Part shown: piece after piece, positions 7,761-15,296 of the stretch
Layout: the number at the start of each line of letters is the position of its first letter
How positions within the stretch are numbered: position 1 is the first letter of the stretch
Source: a gamma proteobacterium symbiont of Ctena orbiculata
Lineage (GTDB): Bacteria; Pseudomonadota; Gammaproteobacteria; Chromatiales; Chromatiaceae
Assembly (NCBI GenBank): GCA_003094535.1
Contig: NATV01000122.1
Coordinates: forward strand, 1-59,721
Direction: 5' to 3'
DNA length: 59,721 nt
Translations under genes and position numbers: made by a program
Notes under the pieces: model-generated
What the model saw: the letters and a program-made list of their open reading frames with translations, nothing else
Told to the model about the DNA's origin: nothing
Database searches by the model: none

Positions 7761-10707
7761 TCTCTGGTTACTCTTTGGCATAGGTTTTCTCTATCTGGGG
7801 CTGCTGTTTGTCATCGCCTACGCGGGGGACAGCGGTCGCATTCCAGAACGCCTGATACGCCACCCTTTGATCTATGTCCTCTCCATCGGCGTCTATGCCA
7901 CATCCTGGACCTATTACGGCAGTGTTGGCTTTGCGAAGGATAACGGTTACCTCTTTCTGACCATCTACCTGGGGGTCACCCTGGCGTTCGCCCTCACCCC
8001 GATCCTGTTCCAGCCGCTGCTTCGCCTTACCCGTGAGTACCAGCTGACCTCCCTCGCCGATCTGTTCGCATTCCGCTACCGCAGTCAACTGGCGGGCATC
8101 CTGGTCACCCTCTTCATGCTGGTGGGCACCCTGCCCTATATTGCGCTGCAAATCCGCGCCGTCACCGATTCCCTGCAGATGATCAGCCATACCGTGGCGC
8201 CAAGGATCCTGGCGTTGATCTTCTGCTCCGCCCTGGTGGTGTTCGCTATCCTCTTCGGCGCCAGGCACAGCACCAGTCGTGAGAAGCACCGCGGCCTGGT
8301 ATTGGCTATCGCTTTCGAATCGATGGTCAAACTGGTGGCCCTGCTGGTGATCGGGCTGGTCACCCTGTTCGGGGTGTTCGATGGTTTCAGCGGCCTCAAT
8401 CAGTGGCTCGCCGAAAATCCCGAGACCCTGGATCGACTCTATCAGCCGGTCCGCGAGGGGCCCTGGTCGACACTGCTACTATTGGCATTCGCCGCCGCAT
8501 TTCTGCTGCCGCGGCAGTTTCATATGCTGTTCGCGGAGAACCTGGAACCCAAGGCGCTGAAGACCGCCAGCTGGGGATTCCCACTCTTTCTCCTGTTGAT
8601 CAACTTACCGATCCCGTTGATTCTCTGGGGAGGCGAGGCCCTCAATCTTACACTACCCCCGGACTATTTCGCCCTGGGCATCACCCTCGACCAGGGTCCC
8701 TCCTGGCTGCCGACACTTGCTTTTATCGGCGGTATCTCCTCGGCAAGCGCAATGATGATCATCACCTCACTTGCGCTCTCCTCGATGACCCTGAATCACA
8801 TCCTGCTACCGACCAATTTCCCCGATCCCCAGGTCAACCTCTATCGCTGGCTGTTATTCGGCCGCAGATTGCTTATCGCCCTGATCATCATGGCGGGGTA
8901 TGGATTCTATGTTTTGTTGGAGAAACATCAGGGGCTGGTCCAACTCGGCCTGATATCCTTTGTCGCGGTCGCCCAGTTCCTCCCGGGCATCATCGGGCTT
9001 CTCTACTGGCGCCGCGCAACCCGGGTTGGCTTCATCCTCGGTCTGATCGCGGGTATTGCGGTGTGGACGGGTACCCTGCTGATCCCACTGCTGGAGAGTT
9101 CAGGTTTTATCCGCACCGAGTTCGATATACCGGCCATTATCCACAGCTCGGGTATGGACAAATGGGAGTTCGCCACTTTCTGGACCCTTACCGCCAATAC
9201 CCTGCTGTTTGTCTTTGGCTCGCTGATCAGTAAGCAGAGCCTAGGCGAGAAAGATGCCGCTCAAGCTTGTTGCAGTGAATCCCTGGTACCCCTCGGCGGC
9301 ATGGTCAATGCCGTCTCCACCGCCCAATTCACCAAACAGCTGTCGCAGATGCTGGGTGCGGACGCTGCCCATCGAGAGGTGGCACAGGCACTCAGGGATC
9401 TGAGTCTACCCGCCAATGAAACGCGTCCGGCCCAACTGCGTCGGCTGCGTGAACGGATCGAGCGTAACCTGTCAGGCCTGCTCGGTCCGCAGCTTGCCCA
9501 TATGATCATCAATCGCCGACTGCAGCTCGACATCCATACCCAGTCCGCACTGGCCGATTCCATGCGCTTCATCGAGGATGAGCTGGAGCACTCGCGAACC
9601 CGCCTGCGTGGCCTGAGCGCCGATCTCGACAATCTGCGTCGCTACCATCGACAGATCCTGCTCGATCTGCCATTGGGGGTCTGCACCATCGATCGGCTGC
9701 GCACGGTGACGATCTGGAACCTCGCCATGGAGGGGATGACCCGGGTGCCCGCCCGGGATGCCATTGGGGTATCGCTGCACAGGCTGCCCGCCCCATGGGG
9801 CCATCTGCTGGCCGGCTTCGCCTCCGCCTCCGATGAGCACATCCATCACCTGGAAATTACCCACCAGGGCAAGAGCCGTTGGTTCAATCTGCACAAGGCC
9901 GCCATCCCCGCACCCCTTCCGGTCGACCACCCCGTGGAGGAGGCGCGCACCAGCCAGGTCATGCTGATGGAGGATCTTACCGATCTGGAGACCCTTGAAG
10001 CCGAGCTGGCCCATAGCGAACGTCTCGCCTCCATCGGCCGTTTGGCGGCAGGGGTGGCGCACGAGATCGGCAATCCGGTTACCGGGATCGCATCCCTGGC
10101 GCAGAATCTTCGCCATGAGGATGACCCGGAGATCGTCCGTGAAAGCATCGAAGAGATCATCAACCAAACCCAGCGCATCACCTCGATCGTAAAGACATTG
10201 ATGAATTTCAGCCGCAGCGGCAGCGGCGGCGATATCCAGGACTTCCCATTGCAGGAAGTGGCGGATGAGGCGATCCGGCTGGTGAAATTGACCCGTCACG
10301 GACGCCAGATTGAATGTATCAATCGCTGCGATCCTGATCTCTACATCCGTGCAGACCGCCAGGGTATATCGCAGATCCTGGTCAATATCCTGACCAACGC
10401 CTGTGATGCCTCGCCCCCCGGAAGCCGGGTTGAACTGTTTGCCAGCGAGTCGGATAACCTGGTTCGAATTGAGATACAGGATCAGGGCGAAGGGATTGAG
10501 GAGCAGGATATTGGTTATGTCTTCGAACCCTTTTTCACCACCAAGGCACCGGGCGATGGTACAGGACTCGGCCTGGCTATCGCCTACAAAATAGTGTCCG
10601 ACCACAACGGCGCCATCAGCATAGACTCCGAAAAGGGGAAAGGCACCCGGGTCGTCATCGATCTTCCCAAGGCAGGCTTACACGCTATCATCGCAGAGAC
10701 ATCATGA
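7750..10707 (+). CDS. cbrA: CbrA-like transporter-fused sensor histidine kinase
   Basis: 985 residues from the ATG at 7750. Residues 1 to about 500 form a sodium:solute symporter (SLC5-like) module with about 13 membrane helices. A helical linker, a PAS domain (about 635-750, starting near LLDLPLGVCTIDRL) and a histidine kinase core follow: H771 in GVAHEIGNPV, N-box NILTNACDAS, G-box DQGEGIEE and GDGTGLGLAI. CbrA of Pseudomonas has this plan and controls carbon and nitrogen source use; its symporter part can transport histidine. The ligand here is unknown. The stop overlaps the regulator start by four bases (ATGA), so the pair is co-translated. Nearby acetate genes make carboxylate sensing plausible. 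Confidence 0.88.
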   Translation: MSHDLWLLFGIGFLYLGLLFVIAYAGDSGRIPERLIRHPLIYVLSIGVYATSWTYYGSVGFAKDNGYLFLTIYLGVTLAFALTPILFQPLLRLTREYQLTSLADLFAFRYRSQLAGILVTLFMLVGTLPYIALQIRAVTDSLQMISHTVAPRILALIFCSALVVFAILFGARHSTSREKHRGLVLAIAFESMVKLVALLVIGLVTLFGVFDGFSGLNQWLAENPETLDRLYQPVREGPWSTLLLLAFAAAFLLPRQFHMLFAENLEPKALKTASWGFPLFLLLINLPIPLILWGGEALNLTLPPDYFALGITLDQGPSWLPTLAFIGGISSASAMMIITSLALSSMTLNHILLPTNFPDPQVNLYRWLLFGRRLLIALIIMAGYGFYVLLEKHQGLVQLGLISFVAVAQFLPGIIGLLYWRRATRVGFILGLIAGIAVWTGTLLIPLLESSGFIRTEFDIPAIIHSSGMDKWEFATFWTLTANTLLFVFGSLISKQSLGEKDAAQACCSESLVPLGGMVNAVSTAQFTKQLSQMLGADAAHREVAQALRDLSLPANETRPAQLRRLRERIERNLSGLLGPQLAHMIINRRLQLDIHTQSALADSMRFIEDELEHSRTRLRGLSADLDNLRRYHRQILLDLPLGVCTIDRLRTVTIWNLAMEGMTRVPARDAIGVSLHRLPAPWGHLLAGFASASDEHIHHLEITHQGKSRWFNLHKAAIPAPLPVDHPVEEARTSQVMLMEDLTDLETLEAELAHSERLASIGRLAAGVAHEIGNPVTGIASLAQNLRHEDDPEIVRESIEEIINQTQRITSIVKTLMNFSRSGSGGDIQDFPLQEVADEAIRLVKLTRHGRQIECINRCDPDLYIRADRQGISQILVNILTNACDASPPGSRVELFASESDNLVRIEIQDQGEGIEEQDIGYVFEPFFTTKAPGDGTGLGLAIAYKIVSDHNGAISIDSEKGKGTRVVIDLPKAGLHAIIAETS

Positions 10708-12038
10708 ATCACATACTCATCATCGAAGACGAGGAGGTGATCCGGCGCGCGGTCAGGCGTCTCCTCGAGCGCAACGGCTATCAGGTCACCGAAGCGGGTT
10801 CGGTGGAGGAGGCGCAAACGCGACCCCTCGCCTCCTTCGACCTGATCATCAGCGATGTCCGGTTACCCGGGGCTCCCGGCACCCAGATCATCGAAACCGC
10901 CGCGCCGGTGCCGGTGCTGATAATGACCAGCTACGCCAGTATCCGCTCCGCCGTGGATGCGATGAAGCAGGGAGCCATCGACTATATCGCCAAACCTTTT
11001 GATCACGACGAATTGCTGATGGTGGTTGAGCGCGTCATCAAGCAGGACCGTCAGCTGCGCCAGCAGGAGTTTCTCAAATCGGAGATGGAGAAGAGTTATC
11101 CGGTACGGGGGATGGTGGGTGAGTGCCAGGCAATGCTCGACGTATTTCGTCGCATCGACAAGGTTGCCCCCACCGATGCGACAGTTTTGATCCTTGGTGA
11201 ATCGGGCACCGGAAAGGAACTGGTGGCCAGGGCACTGCATGAAAAGAGTCAGCGCAGCCACGCACCTTTCATTGTATTCAACTGTGCAGCCGTACCGGAA
11301 AATCAGGTGGAGATCGAGCTCTTCGGCCCCCAGGACGAACGTGAGTCGCGGCGTGGAGGTCTGCTTGCCAAGGCCCACGGCGGCACCCTCTTCATGGACG
11401 AAGTGGGTGAACTCTCCATGGCGGCCCAGGCCCGCCTGTTGCGGGTGTTGCAGGGCGATGACTACAGCAACCAGCAGGAGGCGGCCAGCAGCGGTCCCAA
11501 TATCCGGATTATCGCCGCCACCCATCGTGACATTCGCAAGCTGGTGCAGCAGCAGACCTTCCGCAGCGACCTCTATTTTCGCCTCCGTGTCGTTGAGATG
11601 ACCCTGCCCCCCTTGCGGGAGAGAGGCAGTGACATCAAATCACTGGCGAAATTTCTCCTTGAGAAGTATTGTCGCCAGCTCAATCGTTCCTCATTGAGCC
11701 TGAGCAGAAGCGCCCTTGAAGCGATAAGGCGCTACCATTGGCCCGGCAATGTACGGGAGCTGGCAAACACCATTGAGCGCGCTGTCATCCTCTGCGAAGG
11801 CGACCCTATCACCCCGCAGCTGTTGGCCATCGACCACCACATCACCACCAACCGACCGGTCGCGGACAATCCCACCGACAACCTCTCCCTTGAAGAGTAC
11901 TTCCGCCACTTTGTGCTCGACAACCAGGATCATATGACTGAGACGGAGTTGGCCAAGCAGCTGGGCATCAGCCGCAAGGCCCTGTGGGAGCGCCGCCAGC
12001 GCTTCGGCATACCGCGGGAGAAGAAGGGCAAGAAATAA
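10704..12038 (+). CDS. cbrB: CbrB-like NtrC-family response regulator lacking GAFTGA
   Basis: 444 residues: receiver domain with D51 (IISDVRLPG), AAA+ domain with Walker A GESGTGKE (165-172), Walker B TLFMDEVGEL and the arginine-bearing RSDLYFRLRV, and a Fis-type helix-turn-helix at the C-terminus (ETELAKQLGISRKALWERR). The receiver and C-terminal segments match CbrB as I remember it. The loop after ELFG (205-208), which in sigma-54 activators reads GHEKGAFTGA or similar, is here PQDERESRRG. Without GAFTGA it should not be able to remodel sigma-54 holoenzyme, so it may act with sigma-70 or bind DNA only. ATP-binding residues are kept. The partner is the kinase encoded just upstream. Confidence 0.9.
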   Translation: MNHILIIEDEEVIRRAVRRLLERNGYQVTEAGSVEEAQTRPLASFDLIISDVRLPGAPGTQIIETAAPVPVLIMTSYASIRSAVDAMKQGAIDYIAKPFDHDELLMVVERVIKQDRQLRQQEFLKSEMEKSYPVRGMVGECQAMLDVFRRIDKVAPTDATVLILGESGTGKELVARALHEKSQRSHAPFIVFNCAAVPENQVEIELFGPQDERESRRGGLLAKAHGGTLFMDEVGELSMAAQARLLRVLQGDDYSNQQEAASSGPNIRIIAATHRDIRKLVQQQTFRSDLYFRLRVVEMTLPPLRERGSDIKSLAKFLLEKYCRQLNRSSLSLSRSALEAIRRYHWPGNVRELANTIERAVILCEGDPITPQLLAIDHHITTNRPVADNPTDNLSLEEYFRHFVLDNQDHMTETELAKQLGISRKALWERRQRFGIPREKKGKK

Positions 12039-12045
12039 AAACAAA

Positions 12046-12450
12046 CCGCGAATGGACGCCAATCACCGCTAATTTCGTAAATGGTGTTTCAATTCCAATG
12101 GAGTAGCTTGCAGGGTGCGGCTAGTCGCACCGATACACAAACAACACCATGGCATCGATGTATCTAAAGCGTTCAACTGCCCTGGCAGAACGGAAGTGGC
12201 TGGTGCGCCTCTTTCGCAGCAGCGGCAGGGATGCCGCGAAAGCCCCGTCAGCATATGGACGTGCTGTTGGGGCGGCGGAGAAAGAGACGCACCAGCCGCC
12301 GTAACTGGCAAACAGCTGCACAAACAACTCCATGACACCAATGTAGCTAAGGGTTTAACGGTGCGGCAAGCCGCACCCTACGCTTGTCCTGCAACCTTAA
12401 GTCTTGTTAAACCAATTGCGAAGATTTGCGGTGATTGGCGTAATTTGCGG
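12046..12450. repeat. Nested palindromic, MITE-like intergenic element
   Basis: This 405-base stretch between two genes is bounded by inverted repeats of about 33 bases (12046-12078 and 12418-12450) sharing the perfect core ACGCCAATCACCGC. Inside it are a second inverted pair, the REP-like GGTGCGGC...GCCGCACC motifs at 12111-12132 and 12359-12383, an imperfect 42-base direct repeat (12137-12178 and 12319-12360) and a third inverted pair around GGCTGGTGCG (from 12199; complement ending near 12297). No transposase is encoded. It looks like a non-autonomous mobile or structural repeat; transcription across it would give a long folded RNA. Confidence 0.6.
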
Positions 12451-12504
12451 CTGAATCAATCTCTCATGTCCAAGCTGGAGAATGGGCACGAGATCGAAAA
12501 ATTG

Positions 12505-13893
12505 TCAGTGCTGGGTCTTTATCAGCTTGATCCAATTCGATGTCTGCAACAGATGCCGCTGCTTCGACAAGGGGTGAAAACCGTGGCTGGTCTGGGCATG
12601 TCGCAACAGATCTTCGCTGTTGTCGCCATCACTCGGAAAAGCCGCTGAACCGATGGTCAGATCGAGGCTGATACTCCTGTCGGTCACCTCGATCGGATTG
12701 CTGAGTCCAATGCGCAGCTTTTCCGAAATATGGACCACGGATTTCCCATCCTGGATATGGGGCAGCAGGAGCGCAAATTCACTGCCGTCGATGCGTGAAA
12801 GTATGTCACCCTTGCGCACATGCTGCTTGAGTCGGGCGGATATAGTCTTCAGGCATTCGTCACCCACCGCATGGCCATAACGCTCATTGATCTGTTTCAA
12901 ATCGACCAATACCACATTCAACAGACAGAGCTGGGTATTTTCCTGCTTGGCCTGGGTCAGGGCGAAACTCAGATAATCCTCGAATAGCACCCGGTTAGGC
13001 AGACCGGTCAAACTGTCGTGAAACTCCTGGTATTTGTTCAGTTCCTCTAGCTTGTTGTACTGGGTAATATCCCGTGCAACACCATAGGTTCCGAAAAAGA
13101 CCTTCTTCTTGCCCTGCTGGGTGTAGAGTCTTCTTGACTGCAAGGCCACCAGCACCGTTCTCGGCTTCCGGTTCTGGCTCTCTTCATTGGAATCTTTGCA
13201 GCGCAGCCTGAGTTCGACTTCCGGGAACCTGTCCGGCGCGGTGCGTCGCTCTTCGAAAACATGATGCATGCGCTCGATCTGGTCGCCCTCCACCAGCGAG
13301 CTCCAATGTTTCCCCAATATTTCCTGCTTTGAATAGCCGGTGACTTTGGTAAAGACCGTATTCACCATGCGAAAATTGCCCTTGATGTCGAGTAGAAACT
13401 GCATATTGGGAGCGACATCGAACATCATGCGGTGCAGGCTGCTTTTGACCTCGATTTTACGCTTGACACCCTCTCGCTGCTCCTCCTTGACCTTTTTTCT
13501 CAGGCTCTCATCAATCGCCTTGAGCAAATCGACCGGGGTCACCGGCTTGCGAATGAAGTTGTCCGCGCCTTTTTTCAGCGACTTGATCGCATCATCCATG
13601 GAAGGATCACCGGATACGGTAATGATCCGGGTTTTCAATCCCCGTTTACGGATAAAATCCATCACCTTGTAGCCATCAGCCACCGGCATGTGCAGATCCA
13701 GCAATACAACATCGAAGGGTTTGGATATCAGCAGGCCTGCCGCTTTCGCCCCGTCGGCGGCGGTGTGGACGTCATATCCCCAGCTGGCCACCATCATGGC
13801 CAGGCTCTCCGCATGACGCGATTCGTCATCTACGATCAACAAGCGCCCTTTAATTGATGTCCTGGATTTCTTGGAGTCTTCTTTGTTTTGCAT
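12505..13893 (-). CDS. Receiver-PAS-GGDEF protein with degenerate GGDEF
   Basis: 462 residues from the ATG at 13893, which has GGAAGT eight bases upstream. An N-terminal receiver domain (D66 in VVLLDLHMP) is followed by a coiled linker, a PAS domain (about 155-290, near FDVAPNMQFLLD) and a GGDEF domain that begins near FHDSLTGLPNRVLFEDYL. The signature reads DGSEF instead of GG[DE]EF, so the acidic metal-binding residue is Ser and diguanylate cyclase activity is doubtful. The C-terminus after EDLLRHAQ also departs from the usual last helix. It may bind GTP or c-di-GMP or act as a scaffold. No kinase partner is adjacent. Confidence 0.82.
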   Translation of the reverse strand: MQNKEDSKKSRTSIKGRLLIVDDESRHAESLAMMVASWGYDVHTAADGAKAAGLLISKPFDVVLLDLHMPVADGYKVMDFIRKRGLKTRIITVSGDPSMDDAIKSLKKGADNFIRKPVTPVDLLKAIDESLRKKVKEEQREGVKRKIEVKSSLHRMMFDVAPNMQFLLDIKGNFRMVNTVFTKVTGYSKQEILGKHWSSLVEGDQIERMHHVFEERRTAPDRFPEVELRLRCKDSNEESQNRKPRTVLVALQSRRLYTQQGKKKVFFGTYGVARDITQYNKLEELNKYQEFHDSLTGLPNRVLFEDYLSFALTQAKQENTQLCLLNVVLVDLKQINERYGHAVGDECLKTISARLKQHVRKGDILSRIDGSEFALLLPHIQDGKSVVHISEKLRIGLSNPIEVTDRSISLDLTIGSAAFPSDGDNSEDLLRHAQTSHGFHPLSKQRHLLQTSNWIKLIKTQH

Positions 13894-14008
13894 CGACGTT
13901 ACTTCCATCTGGCGACAGCTCTCTATGTTTCGTTCTCAATATACCATGAAGCGACGGTGGCAATTAGGAAATGGAGTCACCAATAGCTTCCAAAGCTATA
14001 GTTCTGAT

Positions 14009-14467
14009 TTAAGAAGAGTTCATAACCCTATGTTTAGCTGCAATGAAATCGCTATGTGACACATGGATTAAATCGGCCAGTCTGCGGATCACGTGTTCCT
14101 CGTAGCGGTGAAGCTCCTGGTCGGCAAAGGCGACTCGCCAGAAAGTCTCCACGATCTTGACCTTCTGTTCCGCTGAGTAGTGCTCATTGATCAGCCGGGT
14201 AAATTGAAAGTAATCGGTGGAGTCATCATGCTCCTGCTTGGCCAGGGCAATCAATTGCTCCGCCGATACCCTGTTCAATCCGAAATGCTTCTGGATGGCA
14301 TTCAGAATGGCATGCCGCTCTTCAGTGGCATGGTCATAATCGGACTCGGCGATCTCTATCAGCAATACCACAACCGCCAGCCTTATCGACTGCTCCAGTT
14401 GCGCTTCGCTCTCTTCGTTCCCGGGAATGAGATAGTTGTCGAAGAAATCTTTGATTGCCTTAAGCAT
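14009..14467 (-). CDS. TerB-like (DjlA N-terminal type) acidic helical protein
   Basis: About 152 residues, all-helical, with the TerB-family pattern AVVVLLIEIAESDYDHATEE (acidic metal-binding region) and, later, WRVAFADQELHRYEEHVI, a second acidic helix pair. TerB-like domains are found in tellurite-resistance operons and in DjlA, but most stand-alone copies have no known role. I chose the ATG at 14467 (MLKAIKDFFDNYL) because family members start this way; a frame from 14518 adds 17 residues. It lies head to head with the acetate symporter operon, with a long non-coding gap between. Confidence 0.75.
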   Translation of the reverse strand: MLKAIKDFFDNYLIPGNEESEAQLEQSIRLAVVVLLIEIAESDYDHATEERHAILNAIQKHFGLNRVSAEQLIALAKQEHDDSTDYFQFTRLINEHYSAEQKVKIVETFWRVAFADQELHRYEEHVIRRLADLIHVSHSDFIAAKHRVMNSS

Positions 14468-15025
14468 CAGGGTCTGCCAGAAACGGTCATCATACCTTCG
14501 TTGCGAATGGGAGATCACAACAGCACTACTCCGTCATCGGCAAGGCATTCGATCCCTCCGCCTGGCTGAACAGGAATTAGCTCCCGGTTATGCTATCACG
14601 AGTGGGCAGATGCGTCTTTCGCCGAACGGGCATCGATCCCGGTCGATCACCGAGCGGGAGCCGTGGGAGACCGATTTGCCGCACTCGCCTGCACTGAGGT
14701 GAAAAAAAAAGTTTCTTACCGATGGAAACGGGTCACGATTCTTTCAGTTACAAATCCCCTGACGATGCGTTACCTAAAGTAACATAATTGCTGCCATGCA
14801 ACATGCGGTATCACCGCTTAACCCATTGTTTTATTTGACAATATCTACAATTGCGCCACAAAATAGTGCAGTGTGCGACTGTTATCTTCGCGGTTACACA
14901 ACGTGGTGTTTGCTCACTTCAGGGATGGGTCATCTCGCATCAATCGATAACGGACAGGAGTCATGAAAAGTGGCAAACGCTTAAGTGACAGAACTTAAAT
15001 TTATATATGGCGGAGTGATCATGAC
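14468..15025. other. Long regulatory gap before the acetate symporter genes
   Basis: About 550 bases without a recognisable gene. It holds the divergent promoters for the TerB-like gene and the symporter operon, a GTTAC half-site at 14747-14751, the full palindrome at 14769-14783 and a possible 11-codon leader frame at 14963-14998. I looked for a TGGCAC-N5-TTGC sigma-54 promoter and did not find one. Confidence 0.5.
14769..14783. promoter_or_regulatory. Palindrome GTTAC-N5-GTAAC upstream of the acetate symporter operon
   Basis: GTTACCTAAAGTAAC matches the site before cbrX at 14 of 15 bases and lies 243 bases before the DUF4212 start, a distance common for upstream activator sites. An extra GTTAC sits 22 bases before it (14747). 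This makes it a candidate target of the CbrB-like regulator encoded 2.7 kb away. Confidence 0.5.
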
Positions 15026-15280
15026 ATGAACAAAACTGCTGAACAGTATTGGAAAGCCAATATTCGCTTAGTGGGCATCCTGCTGACGATTTGGTTTATC
15101 TGCTCGTTCCTATTCGGCATCATCCTAGTGGAGCCGCTCAATACAATTAAGATTGGTGGCGTCGGATTGGGATTCTGGTTTGCTCAGAACGGCTCGATCT
15201 ATACCTTTCTGGTGCTGATCTACGTCTACGCTAAACGCATGAATGCTCTGGATGTCGAATTTGACGTCCATGAGGACTAA
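15026..15280 (+). CDS. Sodium/substrate symporter small subunit (DUF4212)
   Basis: 84 residues with two membrane helices (about 17-36 and 53-73) and the DUF4212 pattern YWKANIRLVGILLTIWF near the N-terminus. Such proteins are encoded directly before VC_2705-type sodium:solute symporters, as here (16-base gap), and are taken to be the small subunit of the transporter. GGAG lies ten bases upstream of the start. An ATG five bases earlier opens only a two-residue frame (ATGACATGA) that overlaps this start. Confidence 0.9.
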   Translation: MNKTAEQYWKANIRLVGILLTIWFICSFLFGIILVEPLNTIKIGGVGLGFWFAQNGSIYTFLVLIYVYAKRMNALDVEFDVHED

Positions 15281-15296
15281 TGGGGGAAACTGACTC

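Noticed and set aside
12505-12630. Possible frameshift at the end of the GGDEF gene
   Set aside because: I translated the other two frames of the last 100 bases and neither restores a normal GGDEF C-terminus, so divergence is more likely than a frameshift.
12115-12648. Open frame of 177 codons across the palindromic element
   Set aside because: It spans repeats and the end of the GGDEF gene and has no known domain or good start site.
14900-15025. Sigma-54 promoter before DUF4212
   Set aside because: TGGCAAACGCTTAAG and TGGTGTTTGCTC were considered but the spacing and -12 GC do not fit the consensus.
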